From Moraxellaceae bacterium (GTDB lineage Bacteria; Pseudomonadota; Gammaproteobacteria; Pseudomonadales; Moraxellaceae), in assembly GCA_024234595.1 (NCBI GenBank), contig JACKNZ010000006.1, positions 124,001 to 188,000 of the forward strand: a stretch of 64,000 nt of DNA, given 5' to 3'. A program made the translations under genes and the position numbers. Below, one piece after another: positions 27,293 to 36,416 of the stretch; within the stretch, counting starts at the first letter, position 1, and each line of letters begins with the position of its first letter. The notes beneath the pieces are model-generated. The model made no database searches. It was given only the letters and a program-made list of their open reading frames with translations, and had not been told where the DNA came from.

Positions 27293-28312
27293 ATGAAATA
27301 CGATTTTGACCCTACTAAGCCTGTTGTTCCCATTGCCTATCCTCGCTTGTTACTGGATATGATGGTTGAGCGCGGATTTACACGTCTAGAAATATTAGAG
27401 GGGTCTCAACTTGATGAAGCGATATTTGATAAGCCTGAGCACCGTTTAAGTCCAGCACAATTTTTATTTTTGATTTTACGCTGTTTTTATTTAAGCAAAG
27501 ACCCGTCCTTAGGCTATGAAATGGGCTTGCGTACGCCTGTGACCTCACATGGTTTTTTGGGGTATGGGGTGATGAGTTGTGCCAATTTAGAAGAAGCCAT
27601 TAAATTAGCCGAACGTTTTGTGCGTTTACGTACTGTGCTAATCACTTTTCGACTCTACACCGATGATGAGTTCGCGATTGTTGAAACCTCGACCAATTAT
27701 CCAGTTGGTTTGTTACGACAATTTATTTTTGAAAGTTTACTATTAAGTTTGGCACGGGCTGGCAGTTTTATTACGGGCAATGCCATGAATAGTGGTGAAA
27801 TTCATTTTGACTTTCCTGAGCCGAGTTATTATCAAGCACACAAAGATAAACTGCCACCAACTTTATTTAATCAAGCGGCCAATCAACTACGCTTTCCAAA
27901 AGCGTATCTAAAACAAGCCCTTATTATGGCTGACCCTGTGGCGGCAAAATTGGCAGCCGAGCAATGTGAGCGCGAACTGGCTTTGATGGACATCAGTGAT
28001 GATGTACCTAGCCAAGTCAGAGCGATGCTTAATCATCAACAAGGGCATTACCCACAACTAGAGCAAGTGGCTGAGCGTTTGTTTATGTCTTCACGCACCC
28101 TCAAACGGCGTTTACAACAAGCTGGATTAGGTTTTCAACAGTTATTAGACGAAGCGCGTAAACGAGATGCCATTAAACTATTACAAAGCACCTCATTAAC
28201 AGTGGAACAAATTGCACAGCGGCTTGGCTATACAGACCCTGCCAATTTTAGTCGAGCCTTTAAAAAATGGACGGGCGATAATCCCAGTGCCTTTCGGCCT
28301 GAGAGAAAATAA
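27293..28312 (+). CDS. AraC-family transcriptional regulator (OruR-like arrangement)
   Basis: About 339 residues from ATG 27293; upstream in-frame TTG codons are less likely. The N-terminal arabinose-binding-type ligand domain (about 15-200) includes LGYEMGLRTPVTSHGFLGYGVMSC. The C-terminal double helix-turn-helix (about 240-335) includes LEQVAERLFMSSRTLKRRLQQAGLGFQQLLDEAR and IAQRLGYTDPANFSRAFKKWTGDNPSAFR. It is divergent from dusC and converges on another AraC gene with one base between stops. Target and ligand unknown. Confidence 0.88.
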   Translation: MKYDFDPTKPVVPIAYPRLLLDMMVERGFTRLEILEGSQLDEAIFDKPEHRLSPAQFLFLILRCFYLSKDPSLGYEMGLRTPVTSHGFLGYGVMSCANLEEAIKLAERFVRLRTVLITFRLYTDDEFAIVETSTNYPVGLLRQFIFESLLLSLARAGSFITGNAMNSGEIHFDFPEPSYYQAHKDKLPPTLFNQAANQLRFPKAYLKQALIMADPVAAKLAAEQCERELALMDISDDVPSQVRAMLNHQQGHYPQLEQVAERLFMSSRTLKRRLQQAGLGFQQLLDEARKRDAIKLLQSTSLTVEQIAQRLGYTDPANFSRAFKKWTGDNPSAFRPERK

Positions 28313-28313
28313 G

Positions 28314-29306
28314 CTACTTGAGCAATGCCATACGATAGCTTTTTGGCGGCTCGTGATACCAGCGTTTAAAGGCTCTATTAAACGCACTTTGCTCCGAATA
28401 ACCCAATAACAAGGCAATATCGGTTAACGACAAGGTTTTGTCTTGTAAGTATCGAATCGCTAATTCTCGACGGGTATTTTCTAAAATCTCCTGAAACACC
28501 AAGCCTCGCTCTTGTAAACGACGTTGCAAAGTACGCGAAGACAAGGCCAAATGTCCAGCCACGACAGGTAAGGTCGGCTCACCTTGGTGCAGACTTTGCA
28601 CAATCATATTTTTAAGTTTTTCTTCAAAAACATCAGATTTTGGCAAAACGGCTAGTAAGGCTTCTGCTTGTTGCGATAATAAATCTAATAAAGTGTGATC
28701 ACTGTGCAATAATGGAACTGATAAATATTCCAAGGGAAAACGAACACAAGTAAAGGTTTTTTCAAAATCGACAGGACAATGAAAATAATCTAAATACACT
28801 TGTAGGTTTTTGGGGGTTGGATTAACAAAGCAAACATACGACGGATGAAGCGGCTGACTGGTTAAAATATGTAAAAAACTAAATAACGCAGCGATGGATG
28901 TTTCGTCAATTAACGCACCAGGTTTACCGTATTCAACCCCCCAACGTAACTCCATGCCACGCTCGTCAATATGCACACTAAAGGGATTAACGTCATACAC
29001 TAAACGTTGATAACGTGCAAAACGATTCAGTGCCTCGCCTAAATTTTGGCATGACAACACCAAATACCCCAATACCCCAACATGACGCGGCGCAATCCGT
29101 TTGCCAATCGCTAGACCTAAAGCAGTATCATTAACCGCGATTGAGATGCGCTCTAATAAATCAGCCCATAAATGCAACGGAATGCGTGCCTGCTGTCCGT
29201 ACTGTGCGATTGCTTCATCTAATTCAGGAATTTTAACGCCTTTTTCTTGAACAAAATCGCCTAACATTCCCAACATGGAGCCTGTTAAAAATAAGCCTTT
29301 GAACAT
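28314..29306 (-). CDS. AraC-family transcriptional regulator
   Basis: The 330 residues have the same two-domain plan as the convergent neighbour but low identity. The ligand-binding-type domain includes ALGLAIGKRIAPRHVGVLGYLVLSCQNLGEALNRFARYQRLV. The DNA-binding part includes LALSSRTLQRRLQERGLVFQEILENTR and IALLLGYSEQSAFNRAFKRWYHEPPKSYR. The ATG has GAGGAG six bases upstream. No adjacent metabolic gene suggests a target. Confidence 0.88.
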   Translation of the reverse strand: MFKGLFLTGSMLGMLGDFVQEKGVKIPELDEAIAQYGQQARIPLHLWADLLERISIAVNDTALGLAIGKRIAPRHVGVLGYLVLSCQNLGEALNRFARYQRLVYDVNPFSVHIDERGMELRWGVEYGKPGALIDETSIAALFSFLHILTSQPLHPSYVCFVNPTPKNLQVYLDYFHCPVDFEKTFTCVRFPLEYLSVPLLHSDHTLLDLLSQQAEALLAVLPKSDVFEEKLKNMIVQSLHQGEPTLPVVAGHLALSSRTLQRRLQERGLVFQEILENTRRELAIRYLQDKTLSLTDIALLLGYSEQSAFNRAFKRWYHEPPKSYRMALLK

Positions 29307-29338
29307 GATGCGCTCCTCGGTTTGTTGTTATTGGAGTC

Positions 29339-29437
29339 AGGACTTACGCATTGTGCTGCAATTAGCGCGTTTTGTGAGCATAAAGGCATTAAAAATGCCT
29401 AAAATGCGAACAAATAAGCGATAACCGCGTAAGTCCT
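29339..29437. repeat. 99-bp inverted-repeat element (MITE-like)
   Basis: AGGACTTACGC (29339-29349) and GCGTAAGTCCT (29427-29437) are perfect 11-bp terminal inverted repeats. Inside lies a small hairpin, GGCATT-AAAA-ATGCC. It has no coding capacity. The left half is repeated at 9053-9094. Size and terminal repeats suit a MITE mobilised by an unseen transposase; no clear target duplication is visible. Confidence 0.75.
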
Positions 29438-29499
29438 AAAATGCTATTTTTATGGCGCAAAATGTTAAAATACTACAATCAGACAATTTTGCAAAGTAC

Positions 29500-29524
29500 A
29501 AAAAAAGGAGCTTAACGCTCCTTT
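29500..29524 (-). terminator. Rho-independent terminator after dapB
   Basis: On the minus strand an 8-bp stem AAAGGAGC/GCTCCTTT (29504-29511 with 29517-29524) around a five-base loop is followed by a T-run. It ends the dnaJ-dapB transcript 28 bases after dapB. Confidence 0.88.
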
Positions 29525-29551
29525 GAAAACAATGTATATAAAATATACTAT

Positions 29552-30367
29552 TTATTTCAAGCCTAATACATCACGCATATCGTACAAGCCCGCGCTCTTA
29601 GTGCCAATCCAAGCCGCCGCACGCACCGCGCCATTGGCAAAATTCATACGGCTGGTGGCCACATGACGTATTTCGACACGCTCACCCTCGCCCATAAAAT
29701 ATACCGTATGGTCACCGACAATATCGCCACCACGAATCGTTTGAAAACCAATCGTTTCGCGGTCACGTACACCTGTATGGCCTGAGCGCGCAAAACAAGC
29801 GACCTGTTTTAAGTCACGGCCTAAAGCTGATGCGACAGCCTCACCCATCATCAATGCCGTACCCGACGGCGCATCAACTTTATAACGATGATGCGCTTCT
29901 AACACATCAACATCCACGGTATCACCAAAGGCTTTGGCCGCTAACTCTAATAGTTTGAGCGAGACGTTGACCCCCACCGAAAAGTTACCCGAATAAACAA
30001 TCGGAATATCATGGCTTGCCTCAATCAAAAAGTGTTTTTGTTCTTCGCTTAAACCTGTGGTACCAATCACAATGCCTTTGCCTTCCTGACGGCACAAAGC
30101 AACATTAGCAATGGTGGCGGCAGGCGTAGTAAAGTCAATCACCACATCCACTAAGTCTATTTGACTAGCCAATGAGCTGTTGATGCTAATATCCATATGC
30201 GGTAAAGCTGCCATTTCACCCGCATCAGCACCAATTAAGGTATTGCCTTCACGCTCAATCGCAGCGGTTAATTTAACATCTTCACGGGCAACAACCGCAT
30301 GAATTAAGGCACGTCCCATACGGCCTGAGGCACCGCAAATACCTATTTTTGTGTTAGCTGTGGGCAT
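29552..30367 (-). CDS. dapB: 4-hydroxy-tetrahydrodipicolinate reductase
   Basis: The 271 residues begin at ATG 30365-30367, with GGAGAGG just upstream; an in-frame TTG 12 bases earlier overlaps that ribosome site. The NAD(P)-binding Rossmann motif is GICGASGRMGRAL. The catalytic HHRYKVDAPSGTA and the GFQTIRGGDIVGDHTV segment are intact. The enzyme makes tetrahydrodipicolinate for lysine and peptidoglycan. It lies downstream of dnaJ on the same strand, an order found in related genomes. Confidence 0.96.
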   Translation of the reverse strand: MPTANTKIGICGASGRMGRALIHAVVAREDVKLTAAIEREGNTLIGADAGEMAALPHMDISINSSLASQIDLVDVVIDFTTPAATIANVALCRQEGKGIVIGTTGLSEEQKHFLIEASHDIPIVYSGNFSVGVNVSLKLLELAAKAFGDTVDVDVLEAHHRYKVDAPSGTALMMGEAVASALGRDLKQVACFARSGHTGVRDRETIGFQTIRGGDIVGDHTVYFMGEGERVEIRHVATSRMNFANGAVRAAAWIGTKSAGLYDMRDVLGLK

Positions 30368-30418
30368 ATCCCTCTCCAAATATAAAGTTTTTTAGTCACA
30401 AGATGATTGATACTTTAA

Positions 30419-31546
30419 CTAAGAAAACAAGTCTTTGACACTATCAAAAAACGATTTTTTGTTAGGCGATTGTTTATCGTTACCTTCTAAAGAGTCATGG
30501 AACTCGCGTAACAACTCTTTTTGACGGCTGTTCAAATTAACAGGTGTTTCGATAATAACTCGACACAACATATCCCCTGCATCATAAGCACGCACAGGTT
30601 TTACGCCTTTGCCACGCACTCTAAATACTTTGCCAGATTGTGTGCCTTCGGGAACTTTAATTTTGACACGGCCATCTAAAGTGGGGACTTCGATGTCTGC
30701 ACCTAAAGCAGCATCCACAAAGCTAATTGGCACTTCGCAATACAAGTCTGCGCCATCACGCTTAAAGATATTATGTTCTTTAACAACCACTTGCACATAC
30801 AAATTACCTGCGGGTGCGCCATTTGCCCCTGCTTCGCCCTCACCTGTCAAACGTACTTTATCGCCTGTATCTACGCCAGCAGGAATAGTGACTTCGAGAG
30901 TTTTTTGCTTGTTGGTACGACCTTCGCCATGACACGCATCACAAGGGTCTTTAATCATTTGCCCTTTGCCACGACAGGTTGGGCAAGTTTGCTGAACGGT
31001 AAAAAAGCCTTGTTGCATCCGCACTTGGCCTTGTCCGCCACAAGTACGGCAGGTGCTCATGCTAGAGCCTTTTTTAGCACCTGTGCCATCACACACTTCA
31101 CAAGCGGCGGCTGTGGTAAAGCGCACTTGCTTTTTAACGCCTTTGACTGCTTCTTCGAGAGTCAGCTCTAAGGTGTATTGTAGGTCAGCACCGCCACGTT
31201 GACGGCTACCGCCACCACGACCACCGCCGCCACCAAAAATATCGCCAAAGGCTTCAAAAATATCGCTAAAGCCACTGCCACCACCAAAACCACCACCAAA
31301 TCCACCTGCGCCCATGTTAGGGTCAACGCCTGCATGGCCATGACGGTCATAAGCGGCACGTTTATCAGGGTTAGATAAAATCTCGTAGGCTTCGTTGCCT
31401 TCTTTAAATTTTTCTTCGGCTTCTTTGTTATCGGGGTTACGGTCGGGGTGATACTTCATCGCCAAACGGCGATAAGCCTTTTTTAGTTCGTCTTCGCTGG
31501 CGGTTTTGGCCACGCCTAAGACTTCATAATAATCGCGCTTTGCCAT
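30419..31546 (-). CDS. dnaJ: Chaperone DnaJ
   Basis: The protein has 375 residues from ATG 31544-31546. The J domain carries the HPD tripeptide in MKYHPDRNPD. A Gly/Phe-rich linker follows (GGFGGGFGGG). Four zinc-binding repeats are present: CEVCDGTG, CRTCGGQG, CPTCRGKG and CDACHGEG. The C-terminal substrate-binding region is complete. It stimulates DnaK ATPase and delivers unfolded clients. A 429-base gap filled largely with heptamer repeats separates it from dnaK. Confidence 0.97.
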   Translation of the reverse strand: MAKRDYYEVLGVAKTASEDELKKAYRRLAMKYHPDRNPDNKEAEEKFKEGNEAYEILSNPDKRAAYDRHGHAGVDPNMGAGGFGGGFGGGSGFSDIFEAFGDIFGGGGGRGGGSRQRGGADLQYTLELTLEEAVKGVKKQVRFTTAAACEVCDGTGAKKGSSMSTCRTCGGQGQVRMQQGFFTVQQTCPTCRGKGQMIKDPCDACHGEGRTNKQKTLEVTIPAGVDTGDKVRLTGEGEAGANGAPAGNLYVQVVVKEHNIFKRDGADLYCEVPISFVDAALGADIEVPTLDGRVKIKVPEGTQSGKVFRVRGKGVKPVRAYDAGDMLCRVIIETPVNLNSRQKELLREFHDSLEGNDKQSPNKKSFFDSVKDLFS

Positions 31547-31643
31547 TTGGCCTCTCCACTTCACACTATAGAACCTAATGAAGTTCTATCTCGTTAAACA
31601 ACAAACGCCAAAACAAATTGGCGTTGGAAAAACTGGCTTTTGT

Positions 31644-31676
31644 CAGTGAACAGTGAACAGTGAACAGTGAACAGTG
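31644..31676. repeat. Short 7-bp tandem repeat (CAGTGAA x4.7)
   Basis: CAGTGAA is repeated four times with a partial fifth copy just upstream of the dnaJ leader. The period is seven, as in the larger array beginning 14 bases further on, but the unit differs. Confidence 0.9.
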
Positions 31677-31689
31677 TTGTACTATACAC

Positions 31690-31976
31690 AACTGCTAACT
31701 GCTAACTGCTAACTGCTAACTGCTAACTGCTAACTGCTAACTGCTAACTGCTAACTGCTAACTGCTAACTGCTAACTGCTAACTGCTAACTGCTAACTGC
31801 TAACTGCTATGCGCTGCTAACTGCTAACTAACTGCTAACTGCTAACTGCTAACTGCTAACTGCTAACTGCTAACTGCTAACTGCTAACTGCTAACTGCTA
31901 ACTGCTAACTGCTAACTGCTAACTGCTAACTGCTAACTGCTAACTGCTAACTGCTAACTGCTAACTGCTAACTGCT
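31690..31976. repeat. Heptamer tandem array (AACTGCT, about 39 copies) between dnaK and dnaJ
   Basis: Seventeen perfect AACTGCT units occupy 31690-31808. A ten-base irregular patch with GCG follows, then one unit (31819-31825), a four-base partial unit, and twenty-one perfect units at 31830-31976. The last unit's final T is the first base of the dnaK stop codon as read on the plus strand, so the array abuts the dnaK coding end exactly. On the transcript strand the unit is AGCAGTT. Together with the CAGTGAA run it fills most of the 31547-31975 intergenic stretch; no terminator or promoter is recognisable in the rest. Confidence 0.97.
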
Positions 31977-33886
31977 TACTTCTTGTCGCTTACGTCTTCA
32001 AACTCAGCGTCAACCACACCATCATCGGCTTTGTTTGCACCGCCAGCTTGCGGCTCTGCAGCACCTGCCCCTTGCTCAGCATACAGTTTTTGCATTAAGG
32101 GCATAGAGGCATTGCTTAAGGCTTCAGTTTTAGCCGTAATCGCGTCTTTGTCGTTGCCTTTTAAGGCTTCTTCCAAGTCTTTAATCGCGGCTTCAATCGG
32201 TGCTTTTTCGGCATCAGTCGCTTTTTCGCCCAAGTCTTTTAAGGTTTTGCGAGTGGCATGAACCAAATTATCGCCTTGGTTACGCGCTTCAACTAATTCA
32301 CCAAATTTTTTATCTTCTTCGGCGTTAGCCTCCGCATCACGTACCATTTGCTGAATTTCTTCTTCACTCAAACCAGAGCTAGCTTTAATAACGATGCTTT
32401 GCGCTTTGCCTGTGCCTTTGTCTTTAGCCGACACATTCAAAATACCGTTGGCATCAATATCAAAAGTCACTTCGATTTGTGGCATGCCGCGTGGTGCAGG
32501 AGGAATATCGCTTAAATCAAAACGCCCCAACAATTTATTTTGTTGTGCCATTTTGCGTTCGCCTTGATAAACCTGAATGGTCACTGCGGTTTGATTGTCA
32601 TCGGCAGTCGAAAACACTTGCGATTTTTTGGTTGGAATCGTGGTGTTTTTCTCGATAAGCGCGGTCATCACCCCACCCATGGTTTCGATACCTAAGGTTA
32701 AAGGCGTTACGTCTAATAACAATACATCGTTACGATCGCCCGATAATACCGAACCTTGAATAGCAGCACCTGCGGCAACTGCTTCGTCTGGATTAACGTC
32801 TTTGCGTGGCTCTTTAGCAAAAAATTCTTTTACTTTTTGCTGCACCAATGGCATACGGGTTTGACCACCCACTAAAATCACGTCACCGATTTGGCCTACA
32901 CTTAAACCTGCATCTTTAAGCGCGATTTTGCATGGCTCAATGGTGCGTGCCACTAAGTCTTCTACCAAAGACTCTAATTTAGCGCGAGTCACCTTAATGT
33001 TGAGGTGTTTTGGCCCTGTGGCATCAGCAGTAATGTAAGGCAAGTTGACTTCGGTTTGTTGGCTCGAAGACAATTCAATTTTGGCTTTTTCGGCAGCTTC
33101 TTTTAAACGCTGCATGGCCAATGGGTCGCCTTTGAGGTTGATGCTTTGCTCTTTTTTGAACTCATCAGCTAAATAGTCGATTAAGCGCAAGTCAAAGTCT
33201 TCACCACCTAAGAAGGTGTCGCCATTGGTGGCTAATACTTCAAAGGATTGTTCGCCATCAACATCGGCAATGTCGATAATCGAAATATCGAATGTACCAC
33301 CACCTAAGTCATACACCGCGATTTTGCGGTCGCCTTCTTTTTTGTCCATACCAAAGGCCAAAGCAGCAGCGGTTGGCTCATTGATAATACGTTTAACTTC
33401 TAAACCTGCAATACGGCCTGCGTCTTTAGTCGCTTGACGTTGGCTGTCATTAAAATAAGCAGGAACAGTAATAACCGCTTCGGTGACTGGCTCGCCCAAG
33501 TAATCTTCGGCGGTTTTTTTCATTTTCTTTAACACTTCGGCAGACACTTGCGGTGGTGCCATACGATTGCCACGGGCAGCGACCCATGCGTCACCGTTAT
33601 CGGCAGCCACGATTTCGTAAGGCACCATGCTAATATCTTTTTGTACCACGTCATCTTTAAACTTACGGCCAATCAAACGCTTAACCGCAAATAAAGTGTT
33701 TTTAGGGTTAGTCACCGCTTGGCGTTTTGCACCTGCACCGACTAATACTTCGTTTTCGGTATAAGCGACAATAGAGGGGGTTGTGCGTGCGCCTTCGGCA
33801 TTTTCTAAAACCTTAACTTTGTCGCCTTCCATTACCGCAACACATGAGTTAGTTGTACCCAAGTCAATACCAATAATTCTACCCAT
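31976..33886 (-). CDS. dnaK: Chaperone DnaK (Hsp70)
   Basis: The 636 residues match usual length. ATPase motifs are GIDLGTTNSCVAVMEG, YFNDSQRQATKDAGRIAGLEV, YDLGGGTFDISI and ILVGGQTRMP. The substrate domain includes LLLDVTPLTLGIETMGGVMT. The Gly/Ala-rich tail ends AEFEDVSDKK, close to the usual EEVK-type end. It is the central heat-shock chaperone working with DnaJ and GrpE. A sigma-32 promoter lies directly upstream. Confidence 0.98.
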   Translation of the reverse strand: MGRIIGIDLGTTNSCVAVMEGDKVKVLENAEGARTTPSIVAYTENEVLVGAGAKRQAVTNPKNTLFAVKRLIGRKFKDDVVQKDISMVPYEIVAADNGDAWVAARGNRMAPPQVSAEVLKKMKKTAEDYLGEPVTEAVITVPAYFNDSQRQATKDAGRIAGLEVKRIINEPTAAALAFGMDKKEGDRKIAVYDLGGGTFDISIIDIADVDGEQSFEVLATNGDTFLGGEDFDLRLIDYLADEFKKEQSINLKGDPLAMQRLKEAAEKAKIELSSSQQTEVNLPYITADATGPKHLNIKVTRAKLESLVEDLVARTIEPCKIALKDAGLSVGQIGDVILVGGQTRMPLVQQKVKEFFAKEPRKDVNPDEAVAAGAAIQGSVLSGDRNDVLLLDVTPLTLGIETMGGVMTALIEKNTTIPTKKSQVFSTADDNQTAVTIQVYQGERKMAQQNKLLGRFDLSDIPPAPRGMPQIEVTFDIDANGILNVSAKDKGTGKAQSIVIKASSGLSEEEIQQMVRDAEANAEEDKKFGELVEARNQGDNLVHATRKTLKDLGEKATDAEKAPIEAAIKDLEEALKGNDKDAITAKTEALSNASMPLMQKLYAEQGAGAAEPQAGGANKADDGVVDAEFEDVSDKK

Positions 33887-33953
33887 TTTAAAATCCTCAC
33901 ATTAAATCTTTGTACGGTGAAGCCTGTTGTTATTAGGCTATTTCATGATTCAG

Positions 33954-33981
33954 ATATGGCGATGACCGTATTTTTTTCAAG
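33954..33981 (-). promoter_or_regulatory. Sigma-32 heat-shock promoter of dnaK
   Basis: On the minus strand CTTGAA (33976-33981) is followed after 14 bases by CGCCATAT (33954-33961), one mismatch from the CCCCATNT consensus. It lies 70 bases before the dnaK ATG. A perfect inverted repeat, ATATGGCGA (33954-33962) and TCGCCATAT (33990-33998), brackets the promoter so that the -10 is one arm. Confidence 0.85.
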
Positions 33982-34030
33982 GTCTTTTGTCGCCATATTT
34001 TAATTTTTTCCTTTACTCACATTACCCCCC

Positions 34031-34047
34031 CTCTCCCATTGGGAGAG
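34031..34047. repeat. 17-bp palindrome between grpE and dnaK
   Basis: CTCTCCC-ATT-GGGAGAG forms a perfect 7-bp stem within a CCCTCACCCC-rich stretch common in intergenic repeats of many bacteria. There is no T-run, so it could slow polymerase or protect the grpE 3' end rather than terminate fully. Confidence 0.6.
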
Positions 34048-34061
34048 TGTTGGGGTGAGGG

Positions 34062-34610
34062 TTACTGTGCCACCACCACCATCGCAGGACGCATTAAACG
34101 ACCCGACAAGGTGTATCCCTTTTGAAAGACTGTTACCACAGTATTAGCGGCATTGGCTTCGCTGGTTGGTTGTGTGGCAACCGCTTGATGAAACTCAGCA
34201 TTAAAAGCTTGACCTGTGGGGTCAACCGCTTCAACACCAAATTTTTTAAGGGCATCTAAAAAGGCTTTGTGTGTGAGTTGCAAGCCGTCAATTAAGCCTT
34301 TGTTGGCCTCGTCTTGAGGGGCGGCTGCCAAGGCACGTTCTAAGTTATCCACCACATCAAGCAGACTATTGGCAAATTTTTCGACCCCAAATTTGTGGGC
34401 ATTGCTCACATCACGCTCGGCACGGCTTTGAATGTTTCTAATTTCGGCTTGCGCGCGTAATTGGGTGTCTTTGATTTGTGCTTCTAATTCCGCCACTTTA
34501 GCAGTCAGTGCTTCCACATCGGTTTCGCTGACCTCTAAAAATTCTTGCAGCTCTTTTTCGGTTTCGGCATCAATTTGGCTGGTATCGGTGTTGTTTTGTG
34601 CTTCTGACAT
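34062..34610 (-). CDS. grpE: Nucleotide exchange factor GrpE
   Basis: The 182 residues run from ATG 34608-34610, with GGGGAGAA upstream; an earlier in-frame ATG lies inside the leader. An acidic N-terminus and long coiled coil (AKVAELEAQIKDTQLRAQAEIRNIQSRAERD) precede the beta domain (DPTGQAFNAEFHQAVATQPT and TVFQKGYTLSGRLMRPAMVVV). It releases ADP from DnaK. First gene of the heat-shock block. Confidence 0.96.
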   Translation of the reverse strand: MSEAQNNTDTSQIDAETEKELQEFLEVSETDVEALTAKVAELEAQIKDTQLRAQAEIRNIQSRAERDVSNAHKFGVEKFANSLLDVVDNLERALAAAPQDEANKGLIDGLQLTHKAFLDALKKFGVEAVDPTGQAFNAEFHQAVATQPTSEANAANTVVTVFQKGYTLSGRLMRPAMVVVAQ

Positions 34611-34671
34611 GATTTTCTCCCCACAATAAAAATCAAATTTAGGCAATTTGCCTCAATAATTTGCATCTTTA

Positions 34672-34697
34672 ATGGGGTTCATCGACAATTATTCAAG
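34672..34697 (-). promoter_or_regulatory. Sigma-32 heat-shock promoter of grpE
   Basis: On the minus strand CTTGAA (34692-34697), a 14-base spacer and CCCCAT (34672-34677) match the sigma-32 consensus exactly. It lies about 62 bases before the grpE ATG, in the region divergent to recN. Confidence 0.92.
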
Positions 34698-34767
34698 TGT
34701 TTCAGCTATTGCTTAGATAAAAAGTCAAGGTATCATCAGGCAAACTTTTTTACCGATAGCAAACATC

Positions 34768-36414
34768 ATGTTGACGCATCTTGCCATTAAACAATTTACC
34801 CTTGTAGAACAATTAGAATTAGACATTGCTCAAGGTTTTACCGTGATTACAGGCGAAACTGGCGCAGGTAAATCTATTTTATTAGATGCTTTAGGCTTGT
34901 GTTTAGGTGATAAAACCGATGCCCAAGCGGTACGCTACGGTGCAGACAAAGCCGAATTGTGTGCTTTATTTGATGTCAGTCAACTGCCACACGCACAAGC
35001 ATGGCTGGCCGAACGTGAGTTAGCACAAGATGAGTGTTGTTTGCGGCGCGTGATTACTAAAGAAGGTCGCTCTAAAGCATGGGTTAATGGCACGGTGGTT
35101 ACGCTCACCGAACTGCGTAGCTTAGGCGAGCTGTTAATTAACATTCACAGCCAACACGCACACCAAAGCCTGCTCAAAAAAGACAGTCATCGGCAGTTAT
35201 TAGACAATGTGGGACATTTACAGCCCTTGGCGCAACAAGTCAGCCAAGATTATCAAAGTTGGCTTCAGGCCAAACAACAACTTAGCAATAGCCAAGCCAA
35301 CTATGCCGCCCAACAAGCGCGTTTAGAGTTATTACATAATTACTTAGACGAATTCGAAAAACTCGCCCTTAAAGCAGGCGAATATGAACAGCTAGAACAA
35401 GAATACGATTGCCTAGCTAATTACGAAAGCCTAATGCACGACAGCCAACAAGCTCTGAGCTTGTTAGATGAAGGTGAGCAACCGATTAGCCGTCAACTGC
35501 AACACGCCTTACGCAGTTTAGAAGCACATCAAACACGTTCCGACAACTTAGCCAACATTTGTACCAGCCTTAACTCTGCCCTGATAGAAATTAAAGATAG
35601 CAGCCGCGAACTCAACAGTTTTTTGGCACAACAAGAGCTTGACCCACAACGCCTAGCATGGCTAGAACAAAAAATTGCCGAGGCACAACGTTTGGCGCGT
35701 AAACACAAGGTCATGGCGCACGAATTACCCGCCCTGCAGCAAACCTTGTTATTGGAGCAGCAACGCTATCAGCAAGCGCAAGATTTAACAGGCTTAGAGC
35801 AAGCCCTTGCCCATGCCAAACAGCAGTATGTAGAGCACGCGCAACAATTAAGCCAAGCCCGACAAGCGATTGCGCCACAGATTACCAGCCAAATTAGCCA
35901 ACATTTGCGCGACTTGAGTATGCCCAACACCCAATTAAATTATGTGTTTAGTGCGCTCGATAAACCCTCTAAAGATGGCCTTGATGACATTGAGCTATTG
36001 TTTAGTGCCAATTTAGGCCAACAATTACAGCCCTTAGCCAAAATTGCCTCGGGCGGTGAGTTATCGCGTTTTGCCTTGGCGGTGCAAGTGATTCAGGCGC
36101 AGCACAGTGCCGTGCCTGTGTTAGTATTTGATGAGGTGGACGTGGGCATTAGTGGCGCAACTGCCGAAGTGGTAGGCAATTTATTACGCCAATTAGGGGA
36201 GCATGCTCAAATTTTGTGTATTACCCATCAACCGCAAGTAGCGGCTAAGGGGCATCGCCATTGGCAAGTGCAAAAATATACCCAAGGCTCACAAACGCTG
36301 AGCCAAGTGGTTGAGCTGAATTATCAACAACGGGTAGAGGAAATCGCACGGATGTCGGGTGGGGTGACGATTACGCAAGAAACGCTAAAACATGCGGAAA
36401 GTATGTTGGGGTAA
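34768..36414 (+). CDS. recN: DNA repair protein RecN
   Basis: This SMC-like ATPase has 548 residues. Walker A is GETGAGKS near residue 30. A long central coiled coil (about 150-370) is rich in Gln, Leu and Ala. The ABC signature ASGGELSRFALA and Walker B VLVFDEVDVGISG lie near the C-terminus. RecN acts in double-strand-break repair. It is divergent from grpE. A brnT remnant begins directly after its stop. Confidence 0.96.
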   Translation: MLTHLAIKQFTLVEQLELDIAQGFTVITGETGAGKSILLDALGLCLGDKTDAQAVRYGADKAELCALFDVSQLPHAQAWLAERELAQDECCLRRVITKEGRSKAWVNGTVVTLTELRSLGELLINIHSQHAHQSLLKKDSHRQLLDNVGHLQPLAQQVSQDYQSWLQAKQQLSNSQANYAAQQARLELLHNYLDEFEKLALKAGEYEQLEQEYDCLANYESLMHDSQQALSLLDEGEQPISRQLQHALRSLEAHQTRSDNLANICTSLNSALIEIKDSSRELNSFLAQQELDPQRLAWLEQKIAEAQRLARKHKVMAHELPALQQTLLLEQQRYQQAQDLTGLEQALAHAKQQYVEHAQQLSQARQAIAPQITSQISQHLRDLSMPNTQLNYVFSALDKPSKDGLDDIELLFSANLGQQLQPLAKIASGGELSRFALAVQVIQAQHSAVPVLVFDEVDVGISGATAEVVGNLLRQLGEHAQILCITHQPQVAAKGHRHWQVQKYTQGSQTLSQVVELNYQQRVEEIARMSGGVTITQETLKHAESMLG

Positions 36415-36416
36415 GA

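Noticed and set aside
31644..31976. Regular repeats that might be a CRISPR array
   Set aside because: The unit is only seven bases with no spacers between copies, and no cas gene is near. It is a tandem array.
34698..34767. A LexA box in front of recN
   Set aside because: No CTGT-N8-ACAG type site is present; Moraxellaceae often lack classical LexA control, so no claim is made.
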